Positions 44,801-52,858 of a DNA stretch of 64,000 bases are shown one piece after another. Every line of letters starts with the position of its first letter. Positions within the stretch are counted from its first letter, which is position 1. The translations under genes were made by a program, and so were the position numbers. The DNA is from Pseudomonas agarici (GTDB lineage: Bacteria > Pseudomonadota > Gammaproteobacteria > Pseudomonadales > Pseudomonadaceae), in contig NZ_FOAR01000022.1 in the NCBI RefSeq assembly GCF_900109755.1, forward strand, positions 1 to 64,000, read 5' to 3'. The notes under the pieces are model-generated. The model ran no database searches. It saw nothing but the letters and a program-made list of their open reading frames with translations, and was not told the DNA's origin.

Positions 44801-44838
44801 ACCGGCTGGGCAGCGGCAGAAGCACGTATCCATTTCAT
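41806..44838 (-). CDS. TpsB two-partner transporter fused to a porin-like second barrel
   Basis: The product is 1010 residues in one uninterrupted frame. Residues 1-32 are a signal peptide. A POTRA domain (about 83-160: FTLSGNQALSDAQLQARLKPF, LYRENGYLVARAYLPPQ) and a ShlB/FhaC-type barrel (about 215-575) follow, with the VRGY-like motif GGPDGVRAYP near 465 and a normal barrel end, RRFWLSISGSPQAF. After a short linker (FEEPSTD) a second domain begins at about 594 with TDFTLYGSIG, the typical mature start of Gram-negative porins. It runs to a C-terminal Phe (TGINYSF) at 1010, about 415 residues. Ordinary TpsB proteins are about 550-600 residues. It exports the adhesin; the porin half could form a pore beside the transporter. 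Confidence 0.88.
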   Translation of the reverse strand: MKWIRASAAAQPVGRGRHLTLLAATLFTLHAQGETLPSSGTLFDANRSQLSPSERVPAPARQRVQIDAPVTEQNRPAAATSTLKVKVSHFTLSGNQALSDAQLQARLKPFLNRELDLDGLRDAAASITALYRENGYLVARAYLPPQNIQAGNVALAVREGVIGRVRAEAAPDVRLSAGMQQRFIDDLVPGTVIREADLERVLLRLSDIAGVSVRAVLTPSAQPGAADIVLKITEMTAWTSRASIDNYGNYYTGSKRISTNVSLNDALGLGESLFLNTQNSLEGLNIRSIGYLQPLGASGVSLGLNHATLDYEIGKELKDAQASGSADIDTVYLTSSLLRSRNNNINLSLAQEWRRFEDRTAATKVRKSANFHSIGLYGDWRDDWLGSNLWSLRYGRGSLNKDTAADAALDRVTARADGSYTKANASFSRLQQLGNGFSLLGSITGQYADKNLDASEKLSLGGPDGVRAYPMGEAAGDEGVLGRLELRKYLGRFVDSQVEAALFADAGRVTVNKHPWDNSENQLSRYGYGVGLNVYHKDLVMNASLAFSPGATPTADPHEARRFWLSISGSPQAFVGLASDIGGKGEDFEEPSTDFTLYGSIGIVPEYVDRHGASPAGVANQSKLATPNGRNMASFWRVRDNVSYIGAHSGIPLAYDWNFLWQLEYGLSLNYADHSDPSVPDDTSSNDELRNTGVALANPDRGTFLYGIWDMPMKESMTGLDPFHGRTSAAHYNIIGSPGFSTSITRNKGPVGTASEANNDDAAFNRRQSGVFAYWTPQWHGLQMKLAYSNNGLKAAPDVNEGYIYGGSLTYEHEGFTAIAAYEKHVNYFGVANLGRNARGVGSNTHVTAGTSSEDFSVRYGLAYDFGATKLSLIADDLSYSEDGVVNTSNTSTDLSRYRRRAWMVGLSHNVNKQLQLRATYSKALPGECTMISGNNRECSTDGMGATQYAFGVSYKLNKQTELFSQYVLLQNRSLANYNFAISGVYAATGYSPGAGTTISALGTGINYSF

Positions 44839-44921
44839 GATGGGGTGGTTCCCGGATTTTTTAATTGTTTTGAGGGCTAACGGGATGTTCAGGGGAACGC
44901 GGCGGCCCTGCCGTCCGTTCC

Positions 44922-45971
44922 CTAGCGCGCCGGAAATAATCGCTCGGCGGTCAGGGGCGAGGTGTACAGGCCGTTGGCGCTGTGACCGATGCCGGGCACC
45001 TGGAACTGCGGATGGTGTACGGCGATGTTCCAGGTCTGACCGAGAAAGCGTTCGTAGGCCAGGTAATTGATCTGGCGCTCGACCCGGCTTGCGCCCTGCA
45101 TGCGGGCGCCACAGGATTTGTCGAGGATCCGGTTGGCCGGGTCATTGTCTTTCGAGCCCACCAGGTAGGTGACATCGCGCCCCGCGTAGCGGCGGAACAA
45201 TTGCTCGGCACTCAGGTTCTGCACCTGTAGGTAGGCGGGTGCGGCATCGATCCCGTAGCGATAGCGATTGAAGCTGGGGCACATGATCGTGACGACCGGG
45301 GCGAATCCCTCGGCTTGAGGCCGGTTGGCGTCGAAATAAACGTAGGTCGACGGGCTGGAGATCACGTAGCGGATGGCAATACCCGACTGGCGCAGGCTTT
45401 CGTCCAGGGGGTTGAGCACGGCATAACGCTGCATCAACTGGGCACCGGCGGAATGACCGATCAAGGTAATACGTTTGAGAGCCGGGAAGCGTTCGCGATC
45501 GGCCAGGTAGCGCACCACGTCGTCCAGCGCCTGGAACGATGTGACCCCGCCGAGACCAAATCCCGAAGGTTCGCCCTGCATCCAGTTGTCCTTGCGCCAC
45601 AGCGGCAGCTCATTGCTGGCGCGGTGATCGGCTTCGGTGAGGAAATTGGGTGCTATCAGCAACGTCTGCGGGTTCTGCAACTGCGCCTGCTTGAGCAATT
45701 TACGGCCGGTGGCGAAGTAGGTATCGGCGTTGCGCTTGACCCCGTGGAGAATCACCACCGCCTGTTCGATCCCGGCGTCGGGTGCCCGCAGGTCGTGATT
45801 GGCAAAGACCACGAACGGATAACTGGCGCCCTGGGGGCCGATCTGGATGCTTTGCTGCGAGCGATCGGGCCGTGCAGTCTGCGAGGACGCACACCCACTG
45901 GCCATCAAGGCACTGGCGATGGCGACAGCAGGCACCAGGACACGTAGCAGGGTAGTGAGGCGAGTGGGCAT
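44922..45971 (-). CDS. Lipoprotein alpha/beta-hydrolase, first gene of the TPS locus
   Basis: From ATG 45971 the protein is 349 residues with a lipoprotein signal (lipobox M-A-S-G-C near residue 27). An alpha/beta-hydrolase follows: VVILHGVKRNADTYFATGR near the N-terminus, the nucleophile serine in LIGHSAGAQLM near residue 165, the acid region YLVGSKDND and the C-terminal histidine in PGIGHSANG. It would be an outer-membrane-anchored esterase or lipase-like enzyme. The start is uncertain: the frame is open to 46160 and ribosome-binding sites are weak. It lies 83 bases upstream of tpsB on the same strand, so it is probably part of the locus. Confidence 0.78.
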   Translation of the reverse strand: MPTRLTTLLRVLVPAVAIASALMASGCASSQTARPDRSQQSIQIGPQGASYPFVVFANHDLRAPDAGIEQAVVILHGVKRNADTYFATGRKLLKQAQLQNPQTLLIAPNFLTEADHRASNELPLWRKDNWMQGEPSGFGLGGVTSFQALDDVVRYLADRERFPALKRITLIGHSAGAQLMQRYAVLNPLDESLRQSGIAIRYVISSPSTYVYFDANRPQAEGFAPVVTIMCPSFNRYRYGIDAAPAYLQVQNLSAEQLFRRYAGRDVTYLVGSKDNDPANRILDKSCGARMQGASRVERQINYLAYERFLGQTWNIAVHHPQFQVPGIGHSANGLYTSPLTAERLFPAR

Positions 45972-46281
45972 AAGTCTGGCAAACCTTCGCAATGCAGCGC
46001 TTCTTTGTTGTTGTGGAGTAGATGCTAGCAGGTGGTTTTCCATAATAAAAATATTCTGAAAAGTAATAGTCGATACTTTGCAGATATGCTGTTCAAAGCG
46101 AAGGCAAATTGCGTTTCTTCGCTGGCCAGGGCGGAGGTGCTCAGTATCAGGCCCAGCCACGCGAATAGGGGGAATGATTTGCCCGTGCCGAGGTCAAATA
46201 GGATGGCGAGCCTCGGATAATCTGCCCGGAGGCGGCGCGGCGATACTCTTTTGGGCTGGGGTCATTTAACAGGGCCGGACC

Positions 46282-46902
46282 ATGCGCCTTGCCTGGATAG
46301 CCAGTTGTCTGGTGACTGCTCTTGCCACGGTGACGGTCATCGCGGGCGACCCTGAGCCGAAACCGGAAGTTGCCATCGACAAGGCGCAGGCCCTGGAGCA
46401 CAAAGCCGCAAAAAAGGAGAGCCCGGCGGCGCAACCCCAGGCACCTACGCTGACCAAGGTCGAGGCACAGGCGGTAGATCCGGCGGGCGACGCGGCGGTA
46501 GCCGATACCATTACCTGCCTGTCGCGGACCATCTACTGGGAAGCCAAGGGCGGCGGGCCGGCCGATATGGAAGCAGTGACCAGCGTGGTGTTGAACCGCC
46601 TGGGACATGAAGGGTTTCCCCGGACGATCTGCGAGGTGGTCAAACAAGGTTCCGAGCAGCGCGTCTGCCAGTTTTCCTGGTGGTGCGACGGACGCTCGGA
46701 TGAGGTGCAGGAGGAGGGACGTTACACCATCGCCAAGGAAATCGCGCGCAAGGCTCTCAACCAGCAACTCAAGGACCGCACCCACGGCGCGCTGTACTTC
46801 CATGACCGGAGCGTCACCCCGAACTGGGTCAAGCAGTACATCAAGACCGCCGAGACCGACAAATTCCTGTTCTACAAACCTCAGGATGACAAGGCGAAAT
46901 AA
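46282..46902 (+). CDS. SleB/CwlJ-type cell wall hydrolase
   Basis: The 206-residue exported protein has a signal peptide (MRLAWIASCLVTALATVTVIAG) and an Ala/Pro/Lys-rich linker. The hydrolase_2 domain contains the conserved ITCLSRTIYWEAKGGGPADM near residue 76 and the VCQFSWWCDG segment near 128. The glutamate in YWEAKG is the expected catalytic residue. It would cleave peptidoglycan as a lytic transglycosylase-like enzyme in the periplasm. AGGG lies about ten bases before the ATG. It is divergent from the TPS locus. Confidence 0.88.
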   Translation: MRLAWIASCLVTALATVTVIAGDPEPKPEVAIDKAQALEHKAAKKESPAAQPQAPTLTKVEAQAVDPAGDAAVADTITCLSRTIYWEAKGGGPADMEAVTSVVLNRLGHEGFPRTICEVVKQGSEQRVCQFSWWCDGRSDEVQEEGRYTIAKEIARKALNQQLKDRTHGALYFHDRSVTPNWVKQYIKTAETDKFLFYKPQDDKAK

Positions 46903-46963
46903 CCCCGGCGTTTATATTGAACCGCTCCCTGATCAGGCGAACGCGGACTCAACAGCCGAAACG

Positions 46964-47851
46964 TCAAACCAGGTAGCGGCGAAACCATGCCACTGTACGG
47001 TCCCACGCCAGCTTGGCCGCTGCCTCGTCGTAGCGGGGGGTCGAGTCGTTGTGAAAGCCATGATTGACCCCCTGGTAGATATGCGCCTCATAGGTCTTGT
47101 CGGCTGCCTTGAGCGCCTGTTCGTAGGCCGGCCAGCCATCGGTGATGCCTTTGTCCAGCTCGGCGTAGTGCAGCAGCAATGGCGCCTTGATCCGGGGCAC
47201 GTCCTCGGCCTTGGGCTGGCGACCGTAGAAAGGCACCGCCGCACTCAGTTCGGGGTAGGCCACGGCCGCCGCATTGACCACTCCGCCGCCGTAGCAGAAC
47301 CCAGTGATCCCGACTTTTCCGGTGGTCGCGCCATGGCTCATCAACCATTCGATGGCGGCGAAGAAGTCGTTCATGAGTTTCTCCGGATCGACGGTTTTCT
47401 GCAGGGCTACACCTTGCTCATCGTTGCCAGGATAGCCGCCGACCGATGACAGGCCATCGGGAGCCAAGGCGACGAAACCGGCCTTGGCGAGACGCCGGGC
47501 GACGTCTTCTATATACGGGTTGAGTCCGCGATTCTCATGCACCACCACTACCGCCGGTACCTGGCTCGTGGCTTTGGCCGGCCGGACTCTATAGGCGCGG
47601 ACCTGTTGATGGCCTTTGGGCGACGGGTAGGTGATGTATTCGGCGACGATATCCGGATCGGTAAACGACACTTGTTCGGCCAGCGCGTAGTTCGGGCTCA
47701 GCGCCGCCAGCACGCTGGCGGCCGCCATGCTGCCGAGGGTGAATTTTGCCGCTCGGTCGAGAAATTCCCGGCGATTGATCTTGCCATGGACGTAGTAGTC
47801 ATAGAGTTCGAGCAGTTCAGGGGCAAAGTCTTTCGCCGTGAGACGTTCCAT
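46964..47851 (-). CDS. Dienelactone hydrolase-family protein (YghX-like)
   Basis: The 295-residue protein begins MERLTAKDFAPELLELYDYY, close to the start of E. coli YghX. It has a hydrophobic, Tat-like segment near residues 36-60 (RREFL upstream of it) and a DLH fold with the cysteine nucleophile in TGFCYGGGV near residue 180 and the histidine in VNHGFHND near 263. I preferred ATG 47851, since YghX-like proteins start there; ATG 47887 adds a 12-residue Ser-rich extension. The substrate is unknown. It is convergent with the cell wall hydrolase. Confidence 0.85.
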   Translation of the reverse strand: MERLTAKDFAPELLELYDYYVHGKINRREFLDRAAKFTLGSMAAASVLAALSPNYALAEQVSFTDPDIVAEYITYPSPKGHQQVRAYRVRPAKATSQVPAVVVVHENRGLNPYIEDVARRLAKAGFVALAPDGLSSVGGYPGNDEQGVALQKTVDPEKLMNDFFAAIEWLMSHGATTGKVGITGFCYGGGVVNAAAVAYPELSAAVPFYGRQPKAEDVPRIKAPLLLHYAELDKGITDGWPAYEQALKAADKTYEAHIYQGVNHGFHNDSTPRYDEAAAKLAWDRTVAWFRRYLV

Positions 47852-47990
47852 CGGTGCGCTACCTTTCGAGTGGATCGAGGCACTCATTAAAGCAGCCTTT
47901 TGGCACTTGCGAAAATACCGGCACTATCAGCCATCTTGTTTTTGGCGAAGATGTACTACGCTTTGAGCGAAGCGAATCGGAGGTTTGCTC

Positions 47991-49070
47991 ATGAGTCAGT
48001 CTGCAGCGGACGTCGAACGAGACTTGAGGCGTTATTTTTCCCCGGCATGCGTGGGTAGTAAATATTTCGATGCCTATTGTCAAATAGGTGCGCACTTGTC
48101 GTCTGTAGATAACTGCAGGGAGCAATTAAAGAAGCTCGATGCTGAAATGTCGGCCATCTTGATTCACCGGATAGCGGAGATGCGGGGGAAACTCCAGCGC
48201 ATTGGTAATTCATTAAGCCTGGATACGCTGCATGACTTGCTGAAGACTTTGGCGGGGGCGCGCAATAATCGATTTGGCGTCAATTTGAACTCTCCTCAAA
48301 TGAGTGGATATCTACCGGTGGCCAAGGAGCTTTTTTCAAAACTTCTGACCGAGGCTTTGGGGCGGTGGGAGGAAAAGAGCGGGTTTGATGTGGACCACTA
48401 TTTTGGTTTGGGCGACCGCCGCCCCGCCGATATCATGCACGGTATTCCCGGATCGCTTTTCAACCAGCAACTGGCAGACGGTCGTCCTTTCAAGGACCTT
48501 GGCGCGGGGCCTGCCCATGGCGAGTATTCCCATAGAATACAGTGGTACATAATCGGAAATGGCTTGCCATTACGTAATGCAGGAGATGTCTATAGAGATG
48601 TCAAGAGATGGATAAGCGTGGGTGGGTTGTTGAATCACGCGGCACAAGAAAATCTGGAGCAAACGACAACAAGTGTTTTTAGCGATCTCGGGACCGGGGC
48701 CTACAGGCGTTACTTATGGGAATATCTGTTTGACCGGGACGGGGATCCACCCAATGCGACGACGATTGCGTTCAAGGCAGAAAAAAAAGATTTCAGGGCG
48801 CCGAGCAATCTCAACGCTCACTTGAGGGATTTGAATTGTAATGATTATCCGCTGCTTTCATGGTGTGTGATTGATCGGTATAAAAAACGCACCGACCCTG
48901 CTCGCATAGCAGTGGAAGATTACTTTCTCAAAAAGGTTCCGGATAATAGCGATTTTTTAAACTTGAAAAATGGTGACGCCACGACACAGGTTGCCGCGGG
49001 TAAAGGGCTCTTTATTCGACGAAAGACCTTTGGTGTCAGTGTCGACTGGCAAAATCTGCCCAAGAAATAG
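47991..49070 (+). CDS. Unrecognised protein, low-GC gene, possible effector-like domain
   Basis: The 359-residue protein has no signal peptide or membrane segment. GGAGG lies eight bases before ATG 47991, so the start is well supported. Base composition is visibly lower in GC than its neighbours, suggesting transfer. A conserved-looking central block (PADIMHGIPGSLFN, AGPAHGEYSHRIQWYIIG) includes His, Glu and Asp residues that could be catalytic. I have a weak impression of the LirA/MavJ-type (DUF5636) family known from Legionella effectors, which I cannot verify. It is flanked by unrelated metabolic genes on both sides. Confidence 0.8.
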   Translation: MSQSAADVERDLRRYFSPACVGSKYFDAYCQIGAHLSSVDNCREQLKKLDAEMSAILIHRIAEMRGKLQRIGNSLSLDTLHDLLKTLAGARNNRFGVNLNSPQMSGYLPVAKELFSKLLTEALGRWEEKSGFDVDHYFGLGDRRPADIMHGIPGSLFNQQLADGRPFKDLGAGPAHGEYSHRIQWYIIGNGLPLRNAGDVYRDVKRWISVGGLLNHAAQENLEQTTTSVFSDLGTGAYRRYLWEYLFDRDGDPPNATTIAFKAEKKDFRAPSNLNAHLRDLNCNDYPLLSWCVIDRYKKRTDPARIAVEDYFLKKVPDNSDFLNLKNGDATTQVAAGKGLFIRRKTFGVSVDWQNLPKK

Positions 49071-49124
49071 CGTTGCCGTCCGTGGCCTGAGCGTTAGTAG
49101 CCGTTGTCTCGCCTAGTCCTTCGG

Positions 49125-49904
49125 TCAGCCGAACCGGCCGGTGATGTAGTCTTCGGTCTGTTTCATTTTCGGGTGGGTGAAGATCGCATCGGTTTCGTCG
49201 TGCTCGATCAGCTCTCCCATGAACATGAACGCGGTGTAGTCCGATACCCGGGCTGCCTGCTGCATGTTATGGGTGACGATGATCACGGTGTATTGCTCTT
49301 TCAGTTCGGTGATCAATTGCTCGATGCGCCCGGTGGAAATCGGGTCGAGGGCCGAGGTCGGTTCGTCCAGTAGCAGCACCTGCGGGCGCAGAGCGATGGT
49401 GCGGGCGATGCACAGGCGTTGTTGCTGACCACCGGAGAGGCCTTGTGCGCTCTGCTTGAGTTTGTCCTTGACTTCGCTCCACAGCGCCGCGCCGTGCAAG
49501 GCCTGCTCGACCCGTTCATCCATCTCCTGGCGCGACAGCTTTTCGTGGTGGCGCACCGCGTAGGCGATGTTTTCGTAGATCGACATCGGAAACGGTACGG
49601 GCTTTTGAAACACCATGCCGACATGGCTGCGCAGGCGGTTCATCGAATAGCCGGGGGCGAGGATGTTCTCGCCGTTGAGTAGCACTTCGCCGCGGGCTTC
49701 CTGCTTCAAGTACATCGCGTAGATACGATTGAACACCCGGAGCAGGGTCGATTTGCCGCAGCCGGAAGGTCCGATGATCGCCGTGATGCGTTTCTCCGGG
49801 ATATCCATGTCGATGGACTTCAGCGACCGCTGGTTGTTGTAGAAAAATTCCAGGCCACGAACACGGATCTTGGTGTTCTCGCTGGCAAGGTCACGAGTCT
49901 TCAT
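49125..49904 (-). CDS. pstB: Phosphate ABC transporter ATPase
   Basis: The 259-residue ATPase has Walker A GPSGCGKST near residue 43, the ABC signature LSGGQQQRLCIARTI near 157, Walker B LLLDEPTSALDP near 175 and the H-loop VTHNMQQAAR. The start shares one base with the pstA stop (TGATG). It powers phosphate import. The operon ends here: no phoU follows, unlike the main Pst operon of Pseudomonas. It is convergent with the unrecognised gene. Confidence 0.95.
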   Translation of the reverse strand: MKTRDLASENTKIRVRGLEFFYNNQRSLKSIDMDIPEKRITAIIGPSGCGKSTLLRVFNRIYAMYLKQEARGEVLLNGENILAPGYSMNRLRSHVGMVFQKPVPFPMSIYENIAYAVRHHEKLSRQEMDERVEQALHGAALWSEVKDKLKQSAQGLSGGQQQRLCIARTIALRPQVLLLDEPTSALDPISTGRIEQLITELKEQYTVIIVTHNMQQAARVSDYTAFMFMGELIEHDETDAIFTHPKMKQTEDYITGRFG

Positions 49905-50776
49905 CAGGTCAGCCTATTGCGCAAAAGGATCAATCGGGACAGCAAACTGAGCAGCAGTACAAACAGTGTCAGTACCAGGGCGCCGGCCCAGGCCAGGGCA
50001 TGCCAGTCCTCGAATGGGCTCATGGCGTACTGGAAGATCACTACTGGCACGCTGGCAATCGGCTTGAGCAGGTTGCTGCTCCAGAATTGGTTGCCGAAGG
50101 CGGTAAACAGCAGTGGCGCGGTTTCGCCGGTGATGCGTGCCAGAGCCAGCAGCACCCCGGTGACGACGCCGGCCTTGGCCGCGCGCAAGACAATCTGCAA
50201 GGTCATTTTCCACTGCGGTACGCCCAGGGCCAGGGCCGCCTCGCGCATGGTCGAGTGCTGCAACTGGAGCATTTCGTCGGTGGTCCGCACGACCACCGGA
50301 ATCACCAGCAACGCCAGGGTCAGGGCTCCGGCAATGGCAGAGAAGCCAACCTGATGATTGGTCAGCAGATTGAGCGGTAGGATCACGGCGGTGTAGACGA
50401 ACAGGCCGAGCACAATCGACGGTGCCGAGAGCAGGATGTCGTTGATGAACCGCACAATGCTACCCAGACGCGAGTGCCGGGCGAATTCAGCCAGCCAGAC
50501 CCCCGCCATCAAGCCGATCGGAGTGCCGATCAGCAGGGCGATCGCCGACATCAGGGCGCTGCCGTAGAAGGCATTCGCCAGGCCGCCTTCGCTGCCAGGT
50601 GGTGGTGTCATCGCCGTGAAGAGTCGCAGGTTGAGGGCCTGGAAGCCGTTGATCACGGTGGTCAGCAGAATCCACACCAGCCAGGTCAGGCCAAACAACG
50701 TGGCAGCACAGCTCAGGACCATCGCCAGGCGGTTCTTGAAGGCGCGGGCCCGGTAAAGACGTTCATTGCCCGTCAT
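49904..50776 (-). CDS. pstA: Phosphate ABC transporter permease PstA
   Basis: The 290-residue protein has six predicted membrane helices. The permease EAA-type loop is REAALALGVPQWKMTLQIVL near residue 185. It overlaps pstC by four bases (ATGA) and pstB by one. It forms the inner-membrane channel with PstC. Confidence 0.93.
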   Translation of the reverse strand: MTGNERLYRARAFKNRLAMVLSCAATLFGLTWLVWILLTTVINGFQALNLRLFTAMTPPPGSEGGLANAFYGSALMSAIALLIGTPIGLMAGVWLAEFARHSRLGSIVRFINDILLSAPSIVLGLFVYTAVILPLNLLTNHQVGFSAIAGALTLALLVIPVVVRTTDEMLQLQHSTMREAALALGVPQWKMTLQIVLRAAKAGVVTGVLLALARITGETAPLLFTAFGNQFWSSNLLKPIASVPVVIFQYAMSPFEDWHALAWAGALVLTLFVLLLSLLSRLILLRNRLT

Positions 50777-51768
50777 AAACCTTCCTTGCGTGAGAGTCGC
50801 ATGAGCATCAGTCGTGCCAATGCCAGGACGATAAAGGTGACGATAAACAGCAAGAAGCCCAGGGCGATCAACGCCGACCGATGCAAGTCGGTATAGGCTT
50901 CGCTGAATTCGTTGGCGATGATCGAAGCGATGGAGCTGCTCGGCATCAGCAACGAGGCGGAGAACTGCTGGGCATTGCCCAGTACGAAGGTCACCGCCAT
51001 GGTTTCGCCCAGGGCCCGACCGAGGCCGAGGAACACGCCGCCGACCACCGCGGAGCGGGTGTAGGGTAGGACAATGTCCCAGACCACCTCCCAGGTGGTG
51101 CTACCCAATGCGTAGGCGGACTCCTTGAGAGTGGTGGGAACGCTGCGAAACACCTCATGCATCACCGAGGTGATGAAGGGCAGGATCATGATGGCCAGGA
51201 CGATGCCGGCGGTCAGCATACCGATGCCCAGGGGCGGCCCCTGGAACAGCGGCCCGATACCCGGCAAGGCGCCGAGGTAGTCGTTGATCCATGGCGACAA
51301 GTGGTCGGCCATGAACGGGCCGAACACGAACAGGCCCCACATGCCGTAGATGATCGAGGGAATCCCGGCCAGCAGCTCGACGGCGGAGGCGACAGGCGCA
51401 CGCAGCCAGGGCGGCGCGACTTCGGTGAGGAAGATGGCGATGCCGAAACTCACGGGAACCGCGATCAGCAAGGCCATGAAGGAGGTCACGAGGGTGCCGT
51501 AGATCGGCACCAGCGCGCCAAAATGGTTATTGACCGCATCCCATTCGGTGCTGGTCAGGAAGTCGAGACCAAAGGTCTTGAAGGCGAGGCTGCCACCCCA
51601 CAGGGTAGAGGCCGCGATGCTTGCCAGGAGGACCAACACCAGCATGGCGGCGCCGAACAGGGTTCGCTTGAACCACAGGTCGTGGCGCTGGTCGCGGGCG
51701 GCCCGACCATCGCTGGCCGAATCGCTGCTGTAGGTGGACAGGGCCAAGGATTGTGTGGTGTCGTTCAT
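50773..51768 (-). CDS. pstC: Phosphate ABC transporter permease PstC
   Basis: The 331-residue permease has about six membrane helices. The EAA-type loop is KESAYALGSTTWEVVWDIVLP near residue 218, and a long hydrophilic N-terminal segment precedes the first helix. I chose ATG 51768 (MNDTTQS) because GAGCAGAG lies just upstream; a TTG at 51783 overlaps that site. A stable hairpin separates it from pstS. Confidence 0.93.
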   Translation of the reverse strand: MNDTTQSLALSTYSSDSASDGRAARDQRHDLWFKRTLFGAAMLVLVLLASIAASTLWGGSLAFKTFGLDFLTSTEWDAVNNHFGALVPIYGTLVTSFMALLIAVPVSFGIAIFLTEVAPPWLRAPVASAVELLAGIPSIIYGMWGLFVFGPFMADHLSPWINDYLGALPGIGPLFQGPPLGIGMLTAGIVLAIMILPFITSVMHEVFRSVPTTLKESAYALGSTTWEVVWDIVLPYTRSAVVGGVFLGLGRALGETMAVTFVLGNAQQFSASLLMPSSSIASIIANEFSEAYTDLHRSALIALGFLLFIVTFIVLALARLMLMRLSRKEGL

Positions 51769-51785
51769 TATTACTCTGCTCAAGT

Positions 51786-51819
51786 CCCGTCACCGGGCCG
51801 CTGACGGCCAGATGACGGG
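51786..51819 (-). terminator. Intercistronic hairpin between pstS and pstC
   Basis: CCCGTCA (51786-51792) pairs with TGACGGG (51813-51819). Inside it GGCCG pairs with CGGCC around a CTGA loop, giving a strong nested stem in the 70-base gap. Such structures commonly reduce read-through or stabilise the upstream message, so that the binding protein is made in excess over the permease. Confidence 0.6.
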
Positions 51820-51838
51820 GTGTTTCAGGCGGGCCGGA

Positions 51839-52858
51839 TCAATGGCTGAAGTCGGACTTCCAGTAACCTTCGATGCGCTGGACCAGCGAATCAGGCAAGG
51901 CAACGTAGTCCAGCGAGGCGGCTTGTTGCTGGCCGTTTTCCAGGGACCACTTGAAGAAGTTGAAGGCCGCCGAACTCTGCTCGGCGTTCTTCGGTTGCTT
52001 GTACATGATGATCCAGGTGGTTGCGGTGATCGGCCATGCGGCGTCGCCCGGCGCGTTGGTCATGATCAGGTTGAAGTCCTTGGCACCGGCCCAGTCAGCC
52101 GTATCGGCAGCGGCCTGGAAGGCCTTGGCGCTAGGCTGGACGAACTTACCGGAGGCGTTCTTCAACTGCGCATGGGTCATTTTGTTCTGCAGGGCGTAGG
52201 CGTATTCGACGTAACCGATCGAGTTCTTGATCTGCTTCACGTAGGCCGAAACACCTTCGTTACCCTTGCCGCCCACGCCGACCGGCCAAGGCACGGTGGT
52301 GCCGAAACCGATCTTCGACTTCCAGTCCTCGCTGGCTTTGTTCAGGTAGTTGGTGAAGTTGTACGAGGTCCCCGAACCGTCGGAACGGTGGACGACGGTG
52401 ATCTTCGCATCAGGCAGCTTCAGGTCGGGGTTGAGGGCTGCGATAGCCGGATCGTTCCAAGCGCTGACGGTGCCCAGGAAGATCTTCGCCAGAGTTTCGC
52501 CATCGAGCTTCAACTGGCCGGCGGTGACGCCTTCGAGGTTCATTACCGGCACGATCCCGCCGATCACGCTGGGGAACTGGCCCAAACCGCCGGCCTTGAG
52601 TTCGTCAGCCGACAATGGCGCGTCGGAAGCACCGAAGTCCACGGTTGCCGCCTTGATCTGGGCGATCCCGCCGCCGGAACCGATGGACTGGTAGTTGATG
52701 CGGTTGCTGGAAGTCTTGCCGTAGTCCTGGGACCACTTGGACAACACCGGAAAGACGAAACTGGAGCCGGCACCGGTGACATCGGTGGCATGAGCAACGC
52801 CGCTTAGGCAGAGAGAAGCCAGCAGGACCGACAGGCGTTTTTTTGTCAGCAAAATCAC
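51839..52858 (-). CDS. pstS: Periplasmic phosphate-binding protein
   Basis: The 339-residue protein has a signal peptide (RLSVLLASLCLSGVAHA) and the phosphate-binding segments TGAGSSFVFPVLSKW near residue 30, SIGSGGGIAQIKAATVDFGASD near 58 and RSDGSGTSYNFTNYL near 158. The start is GTG 52858 with GAGG eight bases upstream. Upstream, one TGTCAT-like half-site (around 52943-52950 on the complementary strand) recalls half of a Pho box, but no full box is claimed. Confidence 0.95.
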   Translation of the reverse strand: MILLTKKRLSVLLASLCLSGVAHATDVTGAGSSFVFPVLSKWSQDYGKTSSNRINYQSIGSGGGIAQIKAATVDFGASDAPLSADELKAGGLGQFPSVIGGIVPVMNLEGVTAGQLKLDGETLAKIFLGTVSAWNDPAIAALNPDLKLPDAKITVVHRSDGSGTSYNFTNYLNKASEDWKSKIGFGTTVPWPVGVGGKGNEGVSAYVKQIKNSIGYVEYAYALQNKMTHAQLKNASGKFVQPSAKAFQAAADTADWAGAKDFNLIMTNAPGDAAWPITATTWIIMYKQPKNAEQSSAAFNFFKWSLENGQQQAASLDYVALPDSLVQRIEGYWKSDFSH

